Assembly: GCA_003254905.1 (NCBI GenBank)
Contig: QANU01084266.1
Location: 1-64,000 of the forward strand
Source: Nissolia schottii
Taxonomy: Eukaryota > Streptophyta > Magnoliopsida > Fabales > Fabaceae
DNA: 64,000 bases
Direction: 5' to 3'
Every line of letters starts with the position of its first letter. The stretch's first letter is position 1. Shown here one piece after another: positions 1 to 12,537 of the stretch. A program made the translations under genes and the position numbers. The notes below the pieces were generated by a model. The model was not told the DNA's origin and did no database searches. It was given only the letters and a program-made list of their open reading frames with translations.

Positions 1-225
1 TACATCCTTCCGTTTCTTTATTTTCTTCTTTGTTTCTCTTTATTTACGTTAAGTTTATTTACGCGTTCCATTTCCTTTTCCTTTACTTTTATCTTTCATT
101 TATTTCTTCTATTGTCATTTACTTTTCCCTTATCATTTACTCTTTCCATTGTCATTTAATTTTCCTTTCCCTTTTTATTTACTCTTTCTTTCTCTTTATT
201 TACTTTGAGTTTTAATCCTCCAACC
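1..225. repeat. T/C-rich low-complexity tract
   Basis: Degenerate repetition of short units such as CTTTATTTACT and CATTTACTTTT. Open frames through it are phenylalanine/leucine/tyrosine runs and are not credible genes. It probably belongs to the LTR debris that follows. Confidence 0.6.
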
Positions 226-883
226 ATGGAGGAGTAACTTCTTAATATCTTGCACGCGGTAACTCGAGATTAAGATTAATTTGAGGTCTTGCGCTTAAAG
301 AATATTCATGACTCGTTCCACCTTAATTAATGACATAGCGATTGCACGTTAATGGTTAAGGATAAATCTAAGTTAATGAATCTTGACGATTGCATGATTT
401 ATTTAACTGTGATTAAGGAACTAAAAGAGAACTAATCAGATTTGATTACGTTGTGCAATTGGTAATTAATTAATATGGGTTTTAATGCTGAGATCTTGGT
501 TTTAATACCTGTATTAACAAATGCTTAAGGAATTGACGATCGTAATTTCTTGAGTAAATTGCATATTAGTTAGAGATTTCAACTAATAAACAACATCTCC
601 TTTCATGAATAAATTAATCAGGAACCGATGAGAATTAATCCTTAATCTTGAACGCCGTATGCAGGATATTGCTTTTATTATTGTTGTCTTATTCTCGTTT
701 ACTCATTTTTAAATTTAACAAACAAACCCCCCCGATTTACTTAACTATTGATTTGGTTCTAAATTGCTTCTTTGGGAAACGACCTAGGTTAACCCCCTTT
801 ACTACGTTCTCGGGGTTCACTTGGTTTATAAATTATTATTTGATCGCGCACTAAAATCTAACGACGTTTTGGTGAGCGTCACT
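226..883 (+). mobile_element. Probable 3' portion of a Tat/Ogre-type LTR
   Basis: An AT-rich stretch with no gene. It begins near a CCATGGAGGAGTAACTTC-like segment and contains GGGAAACGACCTAGGTTAACC about 100 bases before its end. Plant Tat/Ogre and Athila LTRs often have a CCATGGAGAGCTAA-like segment and a GGGAACGATACCC-like segment in this order. That family assignment is from memory of the lineage and no second copy lies in the window, so it is tentative. Confidence 0.3.
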
Positions 884-1278
884 GATGCTGTGGAACCCGA
901 AGAGAACCCGTGCAAGGCACCTAACTGGCAATGTAGTAGATACCATAAAAGGAATAAATGTATTTCGTGAACAGGTGTATGAGCTATGTAATATAATTAG
1001 TATATGGTGTGTAGTTGTATGTCCAGAGGACCCGTTATGTATGAAGCCTATATATCCACTAACTTGAATTCTACTTACTAAAGGATATCGTTTGTTATAT
1101 TATTCTGTTGCACGCACGGCTCCTATATTCCAAACGATATGTATGAAAAATTTGGGTCCCTATTTTGTTAAAGCTAGTAATTTTAAAAAAAAAAAGACTA
1201 GAGAAAAGACCAAGAAATAAACAACCTAGCGAGTATTTCGTACGGCTCGAACGTACGGAATCGGCTAGGGGTGTTTCA
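884..1278 (+). mobile_element. 3' end of a long LTR, superfamily of LTR E
   Basis: The last 200 bases match the 3' end of the complete LTR at 17452-20523: a TTGTTATATTATT segment, a GGCTC segment, GGGTCCCTATTTTG, then AACAACCTAGCGAG and the terminus CTAGGGGTGTTTCA at 1278. It appears inserted into the reverse-oriented LTR that resumes at 1279. The 5' boundary is uncertain. Confidence 0.6.
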
Positions 1279-3046
1279 ATGAGCAAACCAAGTTTACCCA
1301 CCTACTTTAGAGGCTTTGAAGGCAGATTGGATGATGAGAGAGTTGGGGGAGAGTGGTCCTCCGAGTGCAGAGCTTCTGCCTAGCTTCCGTCAGGTTTTCC
1401 CTCGGTTCTGACGGTTCATGCGGGCTCCAGGCTTGCTTTGACGCCTCCGAGCTCCTCTTAGCTGAATTTCTTCAATGAGGGTTAGGGGATTCCTGGAGGG
1501 AGTGAACTGGGTTTAAGGCAGGCGGTGTCTGGTCTTCGGTTTGACAGAACAGCAGTCGATCGGGCAAACGGACAGAGTTCTGGCAAGGTTTCTAATTTTT
1601 CATCTAAATTTCGGTTTTGGGGGGGGTATTTATATCCCAAGGGCTGACTGCCCCTTTTACCATTTTACCCTTTGCAAAAATTACCAAAATGCCATTATAA
1701 TTTAATTTCCTAATTATTTAATTAGTTTGGATAATTACAAAGTCAAATCAAGTCACATCAATGAATATTTAATTATTTTCCTTGGAAAAAGCTGAAGAAT
1801 CACGTGGTCATCTCCCATGTGGGTCCCACTCAGTCCCGTTTCGCTCGTTTCCGGTCATTCGCAGTGCCGGTGCGTCGCGCACGGTCGTCCGAAAAATATT
1901 CTGCTTATACCGTCACGATCCTCTAATTCCCCTCTACATAGAGGTGTGATTACTTCAAGGTATTGGTGAATTTTTCTCCAGAGGTATATTCTTCACAGAT
2001 ACCTTTGGCACACCGTTAAGCGTCAGTGGCGACAAACGACAGTTCCGCTTGCATCTCGGCGATCGCCTAGTCTTTCTAATGAGGTTGTGGGACTACTCTA
2101 AGGTATTTGAAACTTTCCCCCGGTACCGGTTGGGTTTCCAGGGACTTGGAACTCTCTGCTCAATTCTACAGGCTAAACGGAGTCGTTCTAGTGTCTGCAA
2201 AATCGTCCAAAAGTGAACAGAATTCCGTCTGGCGGACGTTTTAGGTTTTCTATCCAATTGTAAAGGTCAAGGGGAATACTTTGAGTGTCAGTAGAATTTT
2301 GAGAAACTAAACAGACTAATTTCTACAGACACTCGTGCCCTAGGGCATCAAGCTTCCACTTTCCCGACGTCTCCGGCGTTGCCAACGTTTCTGGGCATTC
2401 TCTTTTATTCCTAAGCTCTCTGGTATTCCACGTTGCTTCTATTTCTTTTAGATTCTCTCTTTTCACGTTAATATCTTAAGGTTAACATTCTATCCCTGAT
2501 CGCTCCTGATTCCATATTCTCTTCTCTCCCCTCGTACACTTAATACCTCTTCCTTCTCAAGCTCAATATACTTTCCTTTGTCCTCCAGAGCCCAACCTTT
2601 CACACTTCCCTAGGTGAAACCTAAATTGGATTAGGCAGCCGCACTCAGACTTGCTCTCGTCACACTTGATTATTATTCCCTCTTCTTAGATTTATGTTTA
2701 TACCTCCAACCCTAGTTGTACTCTTACGTACGTCCTTAACCCTATTTATACGATATATGCGTGTCCTCTTTAAACTTAGTTATTCCCCTGCCTTGCTCAC
2801 TCGACCCTCATGCGCTCCTCTCTTTACTTTCTTGTATTTCTACATCTGCTCAATATGCCTTATTCTTCCCCTTCGAGATTCCAAAGCCTAACCTTCCTAA
2901 ATCTGGCACTTGTCTACCCTAGCCACACAGTCACATGCGTTCTCATGCTTGACGGGCACCTGTAATTCACGCTTCCAACCTCTAAAGGAGTTCATACACG
3001 AATTTACTAGGCGAAATCTTTGCTAAGGGAAAAGTGGGATGTTACA
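1279..3046 (-). mobile_element. LTR A fragment, reverse orientation (5' part)
   Basis: Reverse-complement relative of the long LTR at 13306 and 25019. It starts at 3046 with TGTAACATCCCAC and runs leftward through the shared pre-TATA block, a TATA box near 1627-1635, the leader segment containing GTCCGTTTGCCCGATCGACT, and the GTGGGTAAAC donor-like motif near 1293. It is then interrupted by the LTR end at 1278. The rest of the LTR is outside the window. Confidence 0.8.
1627..1635 (-). promoter_or_regulatory. LTR A TATA box
   Basis: ATATAAATA on the minus strand, in the same place relative to the conserved upstream block as the TATA boxes of the other LTR A copies. Confidence 0.55.
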
Positions 3047-5102
3047 GTGTTTACCAATTGAGCACAATACATATTGGATGAAAGTTTTTAGCAAACATTT
3101 AAGCACATTAAAATTCAATTGGCTTCTAATTTATAAATGTTGCTTTTTTATTTCTTTTCTTTTTTGATTTAATCTATTGATGAATTTCTTGGTTGCTTTT
3201 ATACCCTGTTATTCATTTTGAGATTGTCTATTTTGGAATATTTTATGTTTGTTCCTTTGACTATCATGGTTGATTTGATTCAAGTCCTGGTAAAAAAAGC
3301 TTTGACTTAAAAGTATATAACAAAGGAAGCCGAAAGAATAAGAATTGGTGTGACAATGGGATCAACCCATCAAAGTGTGAGTTGATTGGTGCCTTAATTT
3401 GTGTGAGGAGAGTTAATTGGAGCAATGCAATATTTTTTGGTGGCTCTTGATTTAAATTGAATGCATCATTTTTAATAGTGGTGTGAGAAATTGGCAAGAT
3501 GTGATTTTTCAACATGATTTGAGTAGTTATCGTACATTTTTTACTTCAACCTTATTTGGGTTATTTTTCATTAATTGTGGTGCTATTTTGAATTTAGCTT
3601 TGTTGTAAACCCATGTTTATTGTCACTCTTTTTGGTAGATTGTGTTAACTTATCTATCAAAATATAATTCAGGTGTGCATTTTTAAATTGATGCCAAGTC
3701 ATGATATTAACTATGATGTTTTGAATTTTGATGACTTGCCTTTTTAATATTCTTTCTTCAAGTCAAATATTTTGAATTTGCTCATGCAGGGAAGGGAAGG
3801 CTCTAAAAAAAAGAGGCTAATGATGGATTTAAAACTATTATAATAGGAGCAACAAAAAGCTTTGGGTTAAAAATGAAGAAATTGTTAGTGAGCAACAAAG
3901 AACTATGAGATGTTTTGCTCTCCTAGATAGTACACAAGAAATAAATCATATGTAAAATGAAACTGTAGATGAATTATCACTAATTCAAGCATATATCTCA
4001 ACCTTGTAACAAAAAAAGCAATAGATCAAGTGACCTAAAATGAAAGCTATGTACAACTTTGGCGGCTAAATAAGTGCTAGATAAGTTGGAGCTGCTTGTT
4101 GTGGCCAAAAATTTCTTTCGAAATGTATATAAGTAATTTTTTTCTAGAGCTTCAATATTAGGGAAAAAATTTAATTTTTAACACACATGCACACGCACAC
4201 ACATGTAAACTTTTATTAAAATAGTGTGTTTATTATCACATGAAGCTTTCATAACACTTTGTTATTTAAAATGCCATTCGATATTATTTTGTTTTATTCT
4301 GATCTATACGAATATGTAAGAAAAAGGAATATATGATAGGATAAGATTCTCAATTTTTAAAATGAATTTGGGAGTTAAAATTTACTATTATATTTGATTT
4401 TTTTTTGAGTTGCATCTATATATTTTTTGATATTTATGTTGGGTAGAGACGTAAATGAAATATATATATATATATTTATTTATTTTAATGTTGAGCTTTA
4501 GCCCGTTGTTAAGAAAAAAAGGGAAGATTTAATGTATATAAATACAAATTTTAAAATCTTATTTTTAAAATCTTAACAAAAATAATAGTTGATCCTAATC
4601 TAATTATTATTATATAATTAAATTATAATGTTAAATTCTTTTACTTATACAAATAATTATGCAATTGCAATTTTTTTAGAGTAATATTAATTATTTAATG
4701 ATATTTAAAAAATGGGGATGATTACGATATTATTTATTTGAAATTAATTTGTAATTATAATTTATATTATACTACTTATTATTTTTCATTAGTTATAATT
4801 TTTTTATGATGAAAAATATCAATATTATTAAGACCGAATGTTAGGAGGTTCCTCAACGCAAACTAAATAGCAAAACCAAAATTAGTACCAGATCAACATC
4901 TACTACCTTATTACAATTTGTAAGAGCAAAATTAATGTCAAAAGCCCAAAAAAATATAAACCATAAGTAATAATATCCTAAACTAAAGTACCTTCATTAG
5001 TTGTAATTGAAAATTCAATTGTTTTTATTTTAATTCCCGTGCATAGCACGGGTCATCAAACTAGTAGATAAGATTAGACTGAAATGATATGTGCGGCGGG
5101 GC
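3047..5102. other. Intergenic DNA upstream of the PPR gene
   Basis: Very AT-rich, no supported gene. It includes an (AT)n microsatellite at 4460-4475 and a short CA-rich run near 4187-4205. The PPR promoter should lie at its right end, but no convincing TATA box or other element can be singled out. Confidence 0.6.
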
Positions 5103-7607
5103 ATGGCGAGCCTAAGCCTAAGCCTCTCTCTTCCGCCTTCTCTCAAGGCACCACTAACCCACCGAAGAAATCCCACTCGCAGTTTCAGCGTCCCACATCT
5201 CCGTAAAGCCATAGCCACGCTCGACCTCGCGCGTGCCCCTCACGAACCCAGAACCGACCTCTCCCTCCTCCTCAAGGCATGCATCCGGTCTCGCAGCTTC
5301 GACCTCGGCAAGCTCCTCCACCGCAAGCTCGCCGAGTCAGGACTCGTCCTCGACTCGGTCCTCCTCAACTCGCTCATCTCCCTCTACTCAAAATGCGGCG
5401 AATGGGAGCAAGCGCTTTCCATATTCGAAGAAATGGACAACAACAATAAGAGAGACCTGGTTTCGTGGAGTGCCATGATCTCCTGCTTCGCGAACCACGG
5501 CATGGAACGCGAAGCACTCGCCACGTTTCTCGACATGCTCCGAAACGGGCTTTACCCGAACGAGTATTGCTTTGCGGCGTCGCTGCGGTCGTGTTCCAAC
5601 GCTCGTCACTTCTCCACTGGCCTTGCAATATTCGGTTTCGTTCTAAAGACTGGGTACTTCGATTCTCACGTCTGCGTCGGTTGTGCGCTAACGGACATGT
5701 TCGCCAGGGGTGGTGGCGACGCGATTTCGGCGCTCAAGGTGTTCGAGAAAATGCCGGAGAGAAACGTGGTCGCGTGGAACCTGATGATCACTAGGCTTGT
5801 GCAACTTGGTTGCTCTAGTGATGCTATTGACTTGTTCTTCAACATGTTACTGAGTGGGTTCACCTCTGATAGGTTCACCATTAGTGCCCTCTTAACAGCT
5901 TGTGCTGAGCTGGCACTGTTATCTTTTGGGAAGCAGTTGCACTCTCTGGTTATCAGGTCAGGATTGGGTTTAGACGTGTGTGTAGGTTGCAGCTTAGTAG
6001 ACATGTATGCCAAATGTGCAGCGGATGGATCGGTGGAAAGTTCTAGAAGAGTGTTTGATAGAATGCCGGAGCATAATGTTGTGTCTTGGACTGCACTCAT
6101 CTCGGCGTATGTGCAGGGCAGCGGACAAGAACGGGAAGCCGTTCGATTGTTTTGTGACATGATGATCCGGGGCAACGTCGCGCCGAATTGTTTCACGTTC
6201 TCCAGCGTCCTCAAGGCCTGTGCAAATCTTCCTGATTCGGGATTCGGCAAACAGCTTCACGGCCAGACGATCAAGCTAGGCATTTCTGCAGTTAATTGTG
6301 TGGGGAATTCTCTTGTTAACATGTATGCACGGTCTGGAAGAATGGAGTGTGCTGGCAGGTGTTTCGATGTTCTGTTCGAGAAGAACTTGTTTTCGCACGA
6401 TGCAGTTGCCGATCCGAACGCAGAGAATTTGAGTTCTGAAGATGCATTCGCCCTTGAAATTGATGGCGCCGGTATTGGATCTAGTTCCTTTACATATGCA
6501 TGCCTCTTGAGTGCTGCTGCTTCTATTGGTACAATTAGTAAGGGTGAGCAAGTTCATGCCAGGGTAGTAAAGTCAGGGTTTGGGACCAACCTATGCATTA
6601 ATAATTCTTTGGTCTCTATGTATTCCAAGTGTGGAAACAAAGAAGCTGCTTTACAAGCCTTTAATGACATCCGGGATCCAAATGTCATTTCTTGGACCTC
6701 GATTATAAATGGTTTTGCAAAACACGGATTTGCTAAAAGAGCATTGGAACTGTTCCACGAAATGCTTGAAACTGGCGTGAAGCCTAATGAGGTCACTTAC
6801 ATTGCTGTTTTATCAGCCTGCAGTCATGTTGGTTTGATTGATGAGGCATGGAAACACTTCGCTTCCATGCGTCATGACCACGGTGTTGTTCCAAGGATGG
6901 AACATTATGCGTGTATCGTTGATTTGCTCGGTCGGTCTGGGTTGCTTTCAGAAGCCCTCGAGTTTATTAACTCGATGCCTTACTGTGCTGATGCGTTGGT
7001 GTGGCGTACATTTCTTGGTTCTTGTCGGGTTCATCATAACACCGAGCTTGGAGAGCATGCTGTGAAAATGATTCTTGGGCTGGAACCACATGATTCAGCT
7101 GCCTATGTATTGTTGTCAAACTTGTATGCATCACAAGGGCGGTGGGATGATGTAGCAGCCATTAGGAAAAGGATGAAACAGAAAAAACTAATAAAAGAAG
7201 TAGGTTATAGCTGGGTTGAAGTTGAAAACCAGGTGCACAAATTCCACGTAGGGGATACTACGCACCCCCAAGCTCAAAAGATATATGATAAACTCGATGA
7301 ACTGGCTTTAGAAATAAAGAACTTGGGTTATGTCCCAGACACAGATTTTGTTCTTCATGATGTGGAGGATGAACAGAAGGAACATTTTCTGTTTCAACAC
7401 AGTGAGAAAATTGCAGTGGCATTTGCCCTTATTAGCACCCCCAAACCCAAGCCTATAAGAGTATTTAAGAATCTTCGGGTTTGCGGGGATTGCCATATGG
7501 CAATAAAGTTTATATCAAAGGTCATTGGAAGAGAGATTGTGGTGAGAGATGCAAACCGATTTCATCACATGAAGGATGGGGAATGCTCTTGCAATGATTA
7601 TTGGTAA
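5103..7607 (+). CDS. EMB2261: DYW-type PPR protein, likely organellar RNA editing factor
   Basis: An intronless 834-residue PLS-class pentatricopeptide repeat protein. The first in-frame ATG is at 5103 in good context; the frame is open upstream to a GTG at 5091, but that is not a plausible plant start. Residues 1 to about 45 are rich in Ser, Leu, Arg and Thr, fitting a plastid or mitochondrial transit peptide. About 60-640 hold tandem P, L and S repeats (repeated VSWxAMI, LYSKCG and DMYAKC segments). The E/E+ region follows (YVLLSNLYASQGRWDD, GYSWVEVE), then a complete DYW domain with the zinc-binding HSEKIA, CGDCH and terminal CSCNDYW. Such proteins bind organellar RNA and carry the C-to-U deaminase domain. 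From remembered similarity, especially of the E-DYW part, the nearest Arabidopsis match is At3g49170 (EMB2261); orthology is inferred. No frameshift is seen, so it looks functional. Confidence 0.93.
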   Translation: MASLSLSLSLPPSLKAPLTHRRNPTRSFSVPHLRKAIATLDLARAPHEPRTDLSLLLKACIRSRSFDLGKLLHRKLAESGLVLDSVLLNSLISLYSKCGEWEQALSIFEEMDNNNKRDLVSWSAMISCFANHGMEREALATFLDMLRNGLYPNEYCFAASLRSCSNARHFSTGLAIFGFVLKTGYFDSHVCVGCALTDMFARGGGDAISALKVFEKMPERNVVAWNLMITRLVQLGCSSDAIDLFFNMLLSGFTSDRFTISALLTACAELALLSFGKQLHSLVIRSGLGLDVCVGCSLVDMYAKCAADGSVESSRRVFDRMPEHNVVSWTALISAYVQGSGQEREAVRLFCDMMIRGNVAPNCFTFSSVLKACANLPDSGFGKQLHGQTIKLGISAVNCVGNSLVNMYARSGRMECAGRCFDVLFEKNLFSHDAVADPNAENLSSEDAFALEIDGAGIGSSSFTYACLLSAAASIGTISKGEQVHARVVKSGFGTNLCINNSLVSMYSKCGNKEAALQAFNDIRDPNVISWTSIINGFAKHGFAKRALELFHEMLETGVKPNEVTYIAVLSACSHVGLIDEAWKHFASMRHDHGVVPRMEHYACIVDLLGRSGLLSEALEFINSMPYCADALVWRTFLGSCRVHHNTELGEHAVKMILGLEPHDSAAYVLLSNLYASQGRWDDVAAIRKRMKQKKLIKEVGYSWVEVENQVHKFHVGDTTHPQAQKIYDKLDELALEIKNLGYVPDTDFVLHDVEDEQKEHFLFQHSEKIAVAFALISTPKPKPIRVFKNLRVCGDCHMAIKFISKVIGREIVVRDANRFHHMKDGECSCNDYW

Positions 7608-8574
7608 ATCCACAAATGATCGATCGAGTACAGACTTCTTGAAGTTGTAACATGCTCAGAACCTCAACATAGATTTGTTAAACATACCATTTCATATCAT
7701 TATATATTACTAAATTTGATGAACTCCCACATGCAATTGTGGATGTGTCATTATGAGGGATTTTTTATTTTTTGGAAAATGTTTTAGTTTGTTACTGCTT
7801 TCTTAATTCCAGATTCTTATTGATTTTTCTTTTATTCGATTTTTTGTTTTATTCATGCCTTCTCATGATTCATTGGGTTCATTAGATATTTATTTATTTT
7901 TTCTAACTGGTTCAGTGGTGATCTTGGGAAAGGCTGGTGGAAATGGGAAGTTTCTGTCCACCCATTTATTTACCATATTGCCATTTTACGAACACTTTAT
8001 GGGTGACCAAGCAACCCAGATCAATTTACCTATAAATTATTTCCCTTAGTTCGGTTTGTTGATTTTGCCCAGGACAGATCTAGTTATTGGTCTCTGATTG
8101 CTTGCTTCCCTTTGCTTCGTCTCCTACTCTTATTGTTGTGGTTAATTTTATTGCATCTCCGAATTCATCTGTGTCTTATTTTTGTTGTTGTCTTTATGTT
8201 AGGATTTGTAATGTGCTGGGTTCTTCGCATGAAAGGCATGAAATTGTTCGGGTTGGTGAGAGTCATTACTACAAATTTCTGCAATTATTTTTTATATATA
8301 AATTAGTTAATTTCGTATATAGAAAAATCAGTTCCTTTATAAATTAGTTTATGGTTATTGATTTGAGAACACCTCATGGTTGATTTGGGAATTTCTGGTT
8401 ATAACAGGAACCCTTGGTCCAACCAAAAATTTACTCTCTATGCCATCATACGAACCCTAATTGATGTGCAAGTGTGTTGGGTGGGTGACCAGGAAATTTT
8501 TTACCTTCATCTATGCTTCCCCAGTTCTTTTCTCTACATGGGTGAGGGGAGAATTTTTTGGCCTTCATGTTACC
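7608..8574 (+). other. 3' flank of the PPR gene
   Basis: AT-rich DNA with the presumed 3' UTR. No clear poly(A) signal can be singled out and no other gene is supported. Confidence 0.5.
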
Positions 8575-8945
8575 AAGAAGCACACAAATACCTCCGACGG
8601 CAGGGGTGAGGAGGAAGACGACTTTGTCGAGCTCGGATCCTTTCAGGCGAATCCAGAACAACCGCGAAGACTGCCGCAGCCACTGCCCAAAGTTGCGAGG
8701 GCCACTGAAGCTTTGAGGATCTACGGGATGCCACTGCCATTTCACGAGCATGAGTCACCACCGTGCGAGCTGCAACCACCCCCGTGTGTTGCTGATGTCG
8801 TGAACGGGAAGAATGGGCATTGCAAGAGAGAGAGGGACAACGATAGCATGCATCTCGAACCTCAAGCTCTGTTAGCATTTCAGCCATGGACGACGATGGC
8901 ACGCAACAATAAAAAATCTAGGTACTCCTATTTTATGGGCACCTT
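8575..8945 (+). pseudogene. Gene-like GC-rich segment, unrecognised
   Basis: An island clearly richer in G+C than its surroundings. One + frame is open (within 8461-8958) and encodes an acidic then proline-rich stretch with EEEDDFVELGSF and PPCELQPPPC. It ends near a possible donor (TCTAG/GTACTCC at about 8920). The opposite strand is also open for about 110 residues. I recognise no family. It could be a first exon, a decayed exon or captured gene sequence. Confidence 0.3.
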
Positions 8946-9036
8946 TTATTTGTTCTAAATTTCCCATCAAAGATCCCTTTGCTGCATTTTCCCCAATTTA
9001 AGTGCTGTTTATTTCAAATTCAAGCCCCATTTTCTG
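8937..9036 (+). repeat. Dispersed direct repeat, copy 1
   Basis: About 100 bases starting GGGCACCTTTTATTT and containing CCATCAAAGATCCCTTTGCTG and ATTCAAGCCCC. A diverged copy lies at 10977-11084. Confidence 0.85.
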
Positions 9037-9934
9037 CCTTCGTGTATTTTGTTTGTTAAATGAACATTTTTTGTACATGATTACACCTGGGTTATTGTGT
9101 GAACAACTAAGGGTGAGGCTAAATTTAGTGGTTTTGTTGCCTGGTTTTTATGTGGATTTGCATTTGGTTTCAATAATTATGGTTTGGGGATTTTGTTTTG
9201 GTTTGATAGTGCACAGAACTGATACTGCAGTTGCTCAAATTTGATACCTACTTCTCTTTATCTTTATCAGCCTACTTTGTTCTAAAATCTTAAGTTATTG
9301 GATGATTCTCTTCTTACATATATAATTGCTCTTCTTATGGTGTGATTAATATTGCATGAAATTGTTGCACTTTCTTTCTTGACAGGTATGAAGTTGAAAG
9401 AAGGTCCTAATATGTTTAGTTACTTTTTTTATTGGCATATCTGTTTTTGCTTATGAAATTTGATATTGCAAGAAAAACTTTTGTGGTTGACAACACTTGC
9501 AATTATAATTGCTTCACATAACAGAAAAAGAGTTATGATTGATAAACGTGTCATTGTCATACTTAGTTATATGAAAATAGTAGAACTATTGGTAACGGGA
9601 AAAATAGAAAAAGATTCTTCATAATCATACTTTCTTAGAATGATAGTAGTTTCATATTTTGATCTAAAAATGAGAGAACTTTTCTGTTCTCTACATTATA
9701 TGAGAGACAGGGATACAGAGAATATTGGCTTTGAAGAGAAAGTCTGAGAAGTTGAAAAGAGATTTTGAGTGTTCAAGAAAGGAATTGGATTAAACAAGGA
9801 TGACGTTGCGGAAGATCAATAGTGACAATGAACATAACAATAAAGAATTCTAATGAGCTTGAAACTCCTTGGAAGAGCTACAGAATGAGCTCATGAGCAG
9901 GTTGATGCACGTTGGATCATTGGGTACACATATC

Positions 9935-10018
9935 TCTTTAAGTAGATATTATTCATTTATTATAATTAAGCATTTGTCTTTAAGTAGATATTATTCATTT
10001 ATTATAATTAAGCATTTG
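9935..10018 (+). repeat. 42-bp tandem duplication
   Basis: Two perfect adjacent copies of a 42-bp unit beginning TCTTTAAGTAGATATT, at 9935-9976 and 9977-10018. Confidence 0.95.
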
Positions 10019-10976
10019 AGATTTGGGGTATTGATCAATTGGTATTTTCTTCGCTGTGTTAATTGCCGTGAAGGGGCAAGTTACCAAAAAAAAAAAGAAG
10101 GTGGTTTTGATGACATTTGCTCTTTTTGACATATCTTTATTTTTTTTCTATACAACCAACATTTTTTATGACACCACCATTTGAAACCATAAGTTTTGAT
10201 GGTTACGATGTATGTATTTTTGCTTCCGGAACAAGAAAAACTTCAACAGGGAGAGCACTAAAGACGCTCATCAAGTTATTATAATCAATATATCATTTCA
10301 ATTTGCTTTATTTTGTGTTTTGAATAGTTCTCAATTGTTATAATGTGCTCGCATTATGATTTCTATATATTGCATATTTATTGGTTTCTACACTACTGAA
10401 TTTTTTATTATAGATTCAAATTTAAAGCACATTGTTGAGTTACTATCCTTTGTTTGGTGCTATTCCTTATTTGTAAGAATAGAGCGCTGCATTTGATAAG
10501 TTTTTTTATTTTTTTTTATTTTTTTTGATATGATTTCTCCAATACTTTTAAGAATTGAATCTCTGTTACTCAAACAATTGATTGCATACATTCATGACTA
10601 TTTTTTGTCTATCGGCTTGATTATACAAATTGTTTTCATGGGTTAAAGTGTCTAACCTCTTCATTTTTAGAAATTTTCTTCAGCTTGAAGCCCTATGCTT
10701 GGAGCTTGATGGAATTAATATGATGATTTAATGGACTATGTTTACTGAATGGGAGATTTGAGGCATCTACATACTATCAAGAATGGAAACATAAGAAAGG
10801 GGATTCAAGTAGTGAAGAGAGGGTAATGGCTGCTGAGTCACAAAGTTCTGTACATAAAGGTGAGTTCCCAATGCTTTGTGAATTAGTCAGGTCCTTTTTG
10901 GTGAATCATCAATTTTTTGTTTTTTAGCTATTTAGTGTTTGTGGCAATGGTTGTTCATCTGATGGCCATCAGTGAT

Positions 10977-11084
10977 GGGCACCTTTTATTTTTTTCTAAA
11001 TTTTCCATCAAAGATCCCTTTGCTGTCTTTTCCTCAATTTAAGTGCTTTGTTTGTTTCAAATTCAAGCCCCCTTTGCTGCCTTT
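10977..11084 (+). repeat. Dispersed direct repeat, copy 2
   Basis: Second copy of the repeat at 8937-9036, with small indels in its T-runs. Confidence 0.85.
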
Positions 11085-12537
11085 TTTTCTCTTTCTTTTT
11101 TTATTTAAAATTCTGAACTAATGATACATATGATCTTGCATCCGGATATTTATGTGGTCGGGTGCAAATTTTTTCAGTTAGTTGGGTTAGGCACTTGACC
11201 GAAATTAATCTTTGCATCGTAGATTGAAGATCATAGCCTCTATTTTAGTCTGAATTTAAATTTGTCAACATGAAAGGTAACATATGTCGGATAAATTCTT
11301 CTGGTAGGTTTAATTCTGAAATTACAATTTGGTTTGGATGACCTCATTTACATCATATATTTGACTTTTCCTGGGAATCAAGTAGTAATTAAATGATATT
11401 ACAAGGGATTCCGCAATATTTTGTGCTTCTGGCTTTTGTGGTCTGTCTGTGAGGATTGTAATTTATTGTTCAAAAGTTTTGTTTGTGCACGTGTTTGTAG
11501 GGGGAAGGGTCTTATGTGTTTCAGTTTTCCTGATTCATTGTAGCTTTCAGGTATTGGTTTGGTCTGTTAATATATTTTTTTTTCTTTCTAGATATCAGGC
11601 TCCAACGACACGTGAAAGAGCAGCACTTCTGGCAATGACAGGTTGAGTGATGACAGGTCGACATTAGTAAATCTGTTAGGGTTTTTTTTTTTAAAAAAAA
11701 ATATATAAACTGTTCGAATTTTTTGGTTAAATTATCTATTGACTCAATTCTCCTTTCATATGTGATTACCTAATGCTATGGAAAGGCCTACCCTTATTTT
11801 TGCTCTTATACATGCTGCTACTATGGCACTGGCAGGACTTTTTTCAAATTTCTATTCATTTTATTCTTCTTTAATGTTTATTTTTCTCATTTGTAAAATT
11901 CTTACAAGTACATAAACTCTCTCTATTTTATTATAATTTTAACATATGAGTAATATATGAATTTTTTAAGTCTTCAGTAGAGTTTTGATGCCACTTCTCA
12001 AAACTGTTTTAGTTTCTTTTATTCATGGGTTATTAATGGATAAAATTCAATATTTGATACTTAAAGATATGTGTGTCTGTCTTATGTTAGAGAATTGGGG
12101 AGTGTGGTTAAGCAGAAAGGGATCATCCTTCCTTAATCAAATGTCAGGGTTTGATCCCTAATTTTAGGTATGGAGAAACTTTAAATCCTCGGGTCAACTG
12201 TCCTACACTTAAAGGTGCCTATAAGCCAACAAATGGATTAGTTATTGGGCCCGCATCAGTGGACATCCTAATTATGTACAAAAACAAATTCTTATGGTAG
12301 AGAAGTAATAGGTGCTTTTACTAGGAAGCAATAACAGGAACTTAAGGGGCTTATGTCATCATAGATGGTTGCAATCAGATAGGGGACATGACAATGGGAC
12401 TCCTCAATTGGCCTCAACGGACTTCTGCTTTGAAGATTAGTTCTTAATACACCTTTTTTAAACAAGGTTATGTTTATTTCCTTAATTAATGTTTGTGATA
12501 TGCTTTAGTGAGGATGCAATTCTCTGGAGGGATAATG

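Larger units (their letters stand above)
9037..12537 (+). other. AT-rich DNA with scattered exon-like pieces
   Basis: No intact gene. Short segments resemble plant exons: 9735-9900 (lysine/glutamate-rich, with EELQNELMSRL readable from 9869), 10680-10720 (QLEALCLELDGIN), 10827-10860 ending at a GTGAGT donor, and 11591-11641 preceded by TTTCTTTCTAG and followed by GTTGAG. They do not join into a frame I can identify. A decayed or poorly expressed multi-exon gene is possible. Confidence 0.3.

Noticed and set aside
5091-5102. Start of the PPR protein at GTG 5091
   Set aside because: Plants initiate at ATG; the first in-frame ATG is 5103 and gives a better transit peptide.
5374-7496. Long open frames on the minus strand of the PPR gene
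   Set aside because: They are shadows of the GC-rich coding sequence with no recognisable domains.
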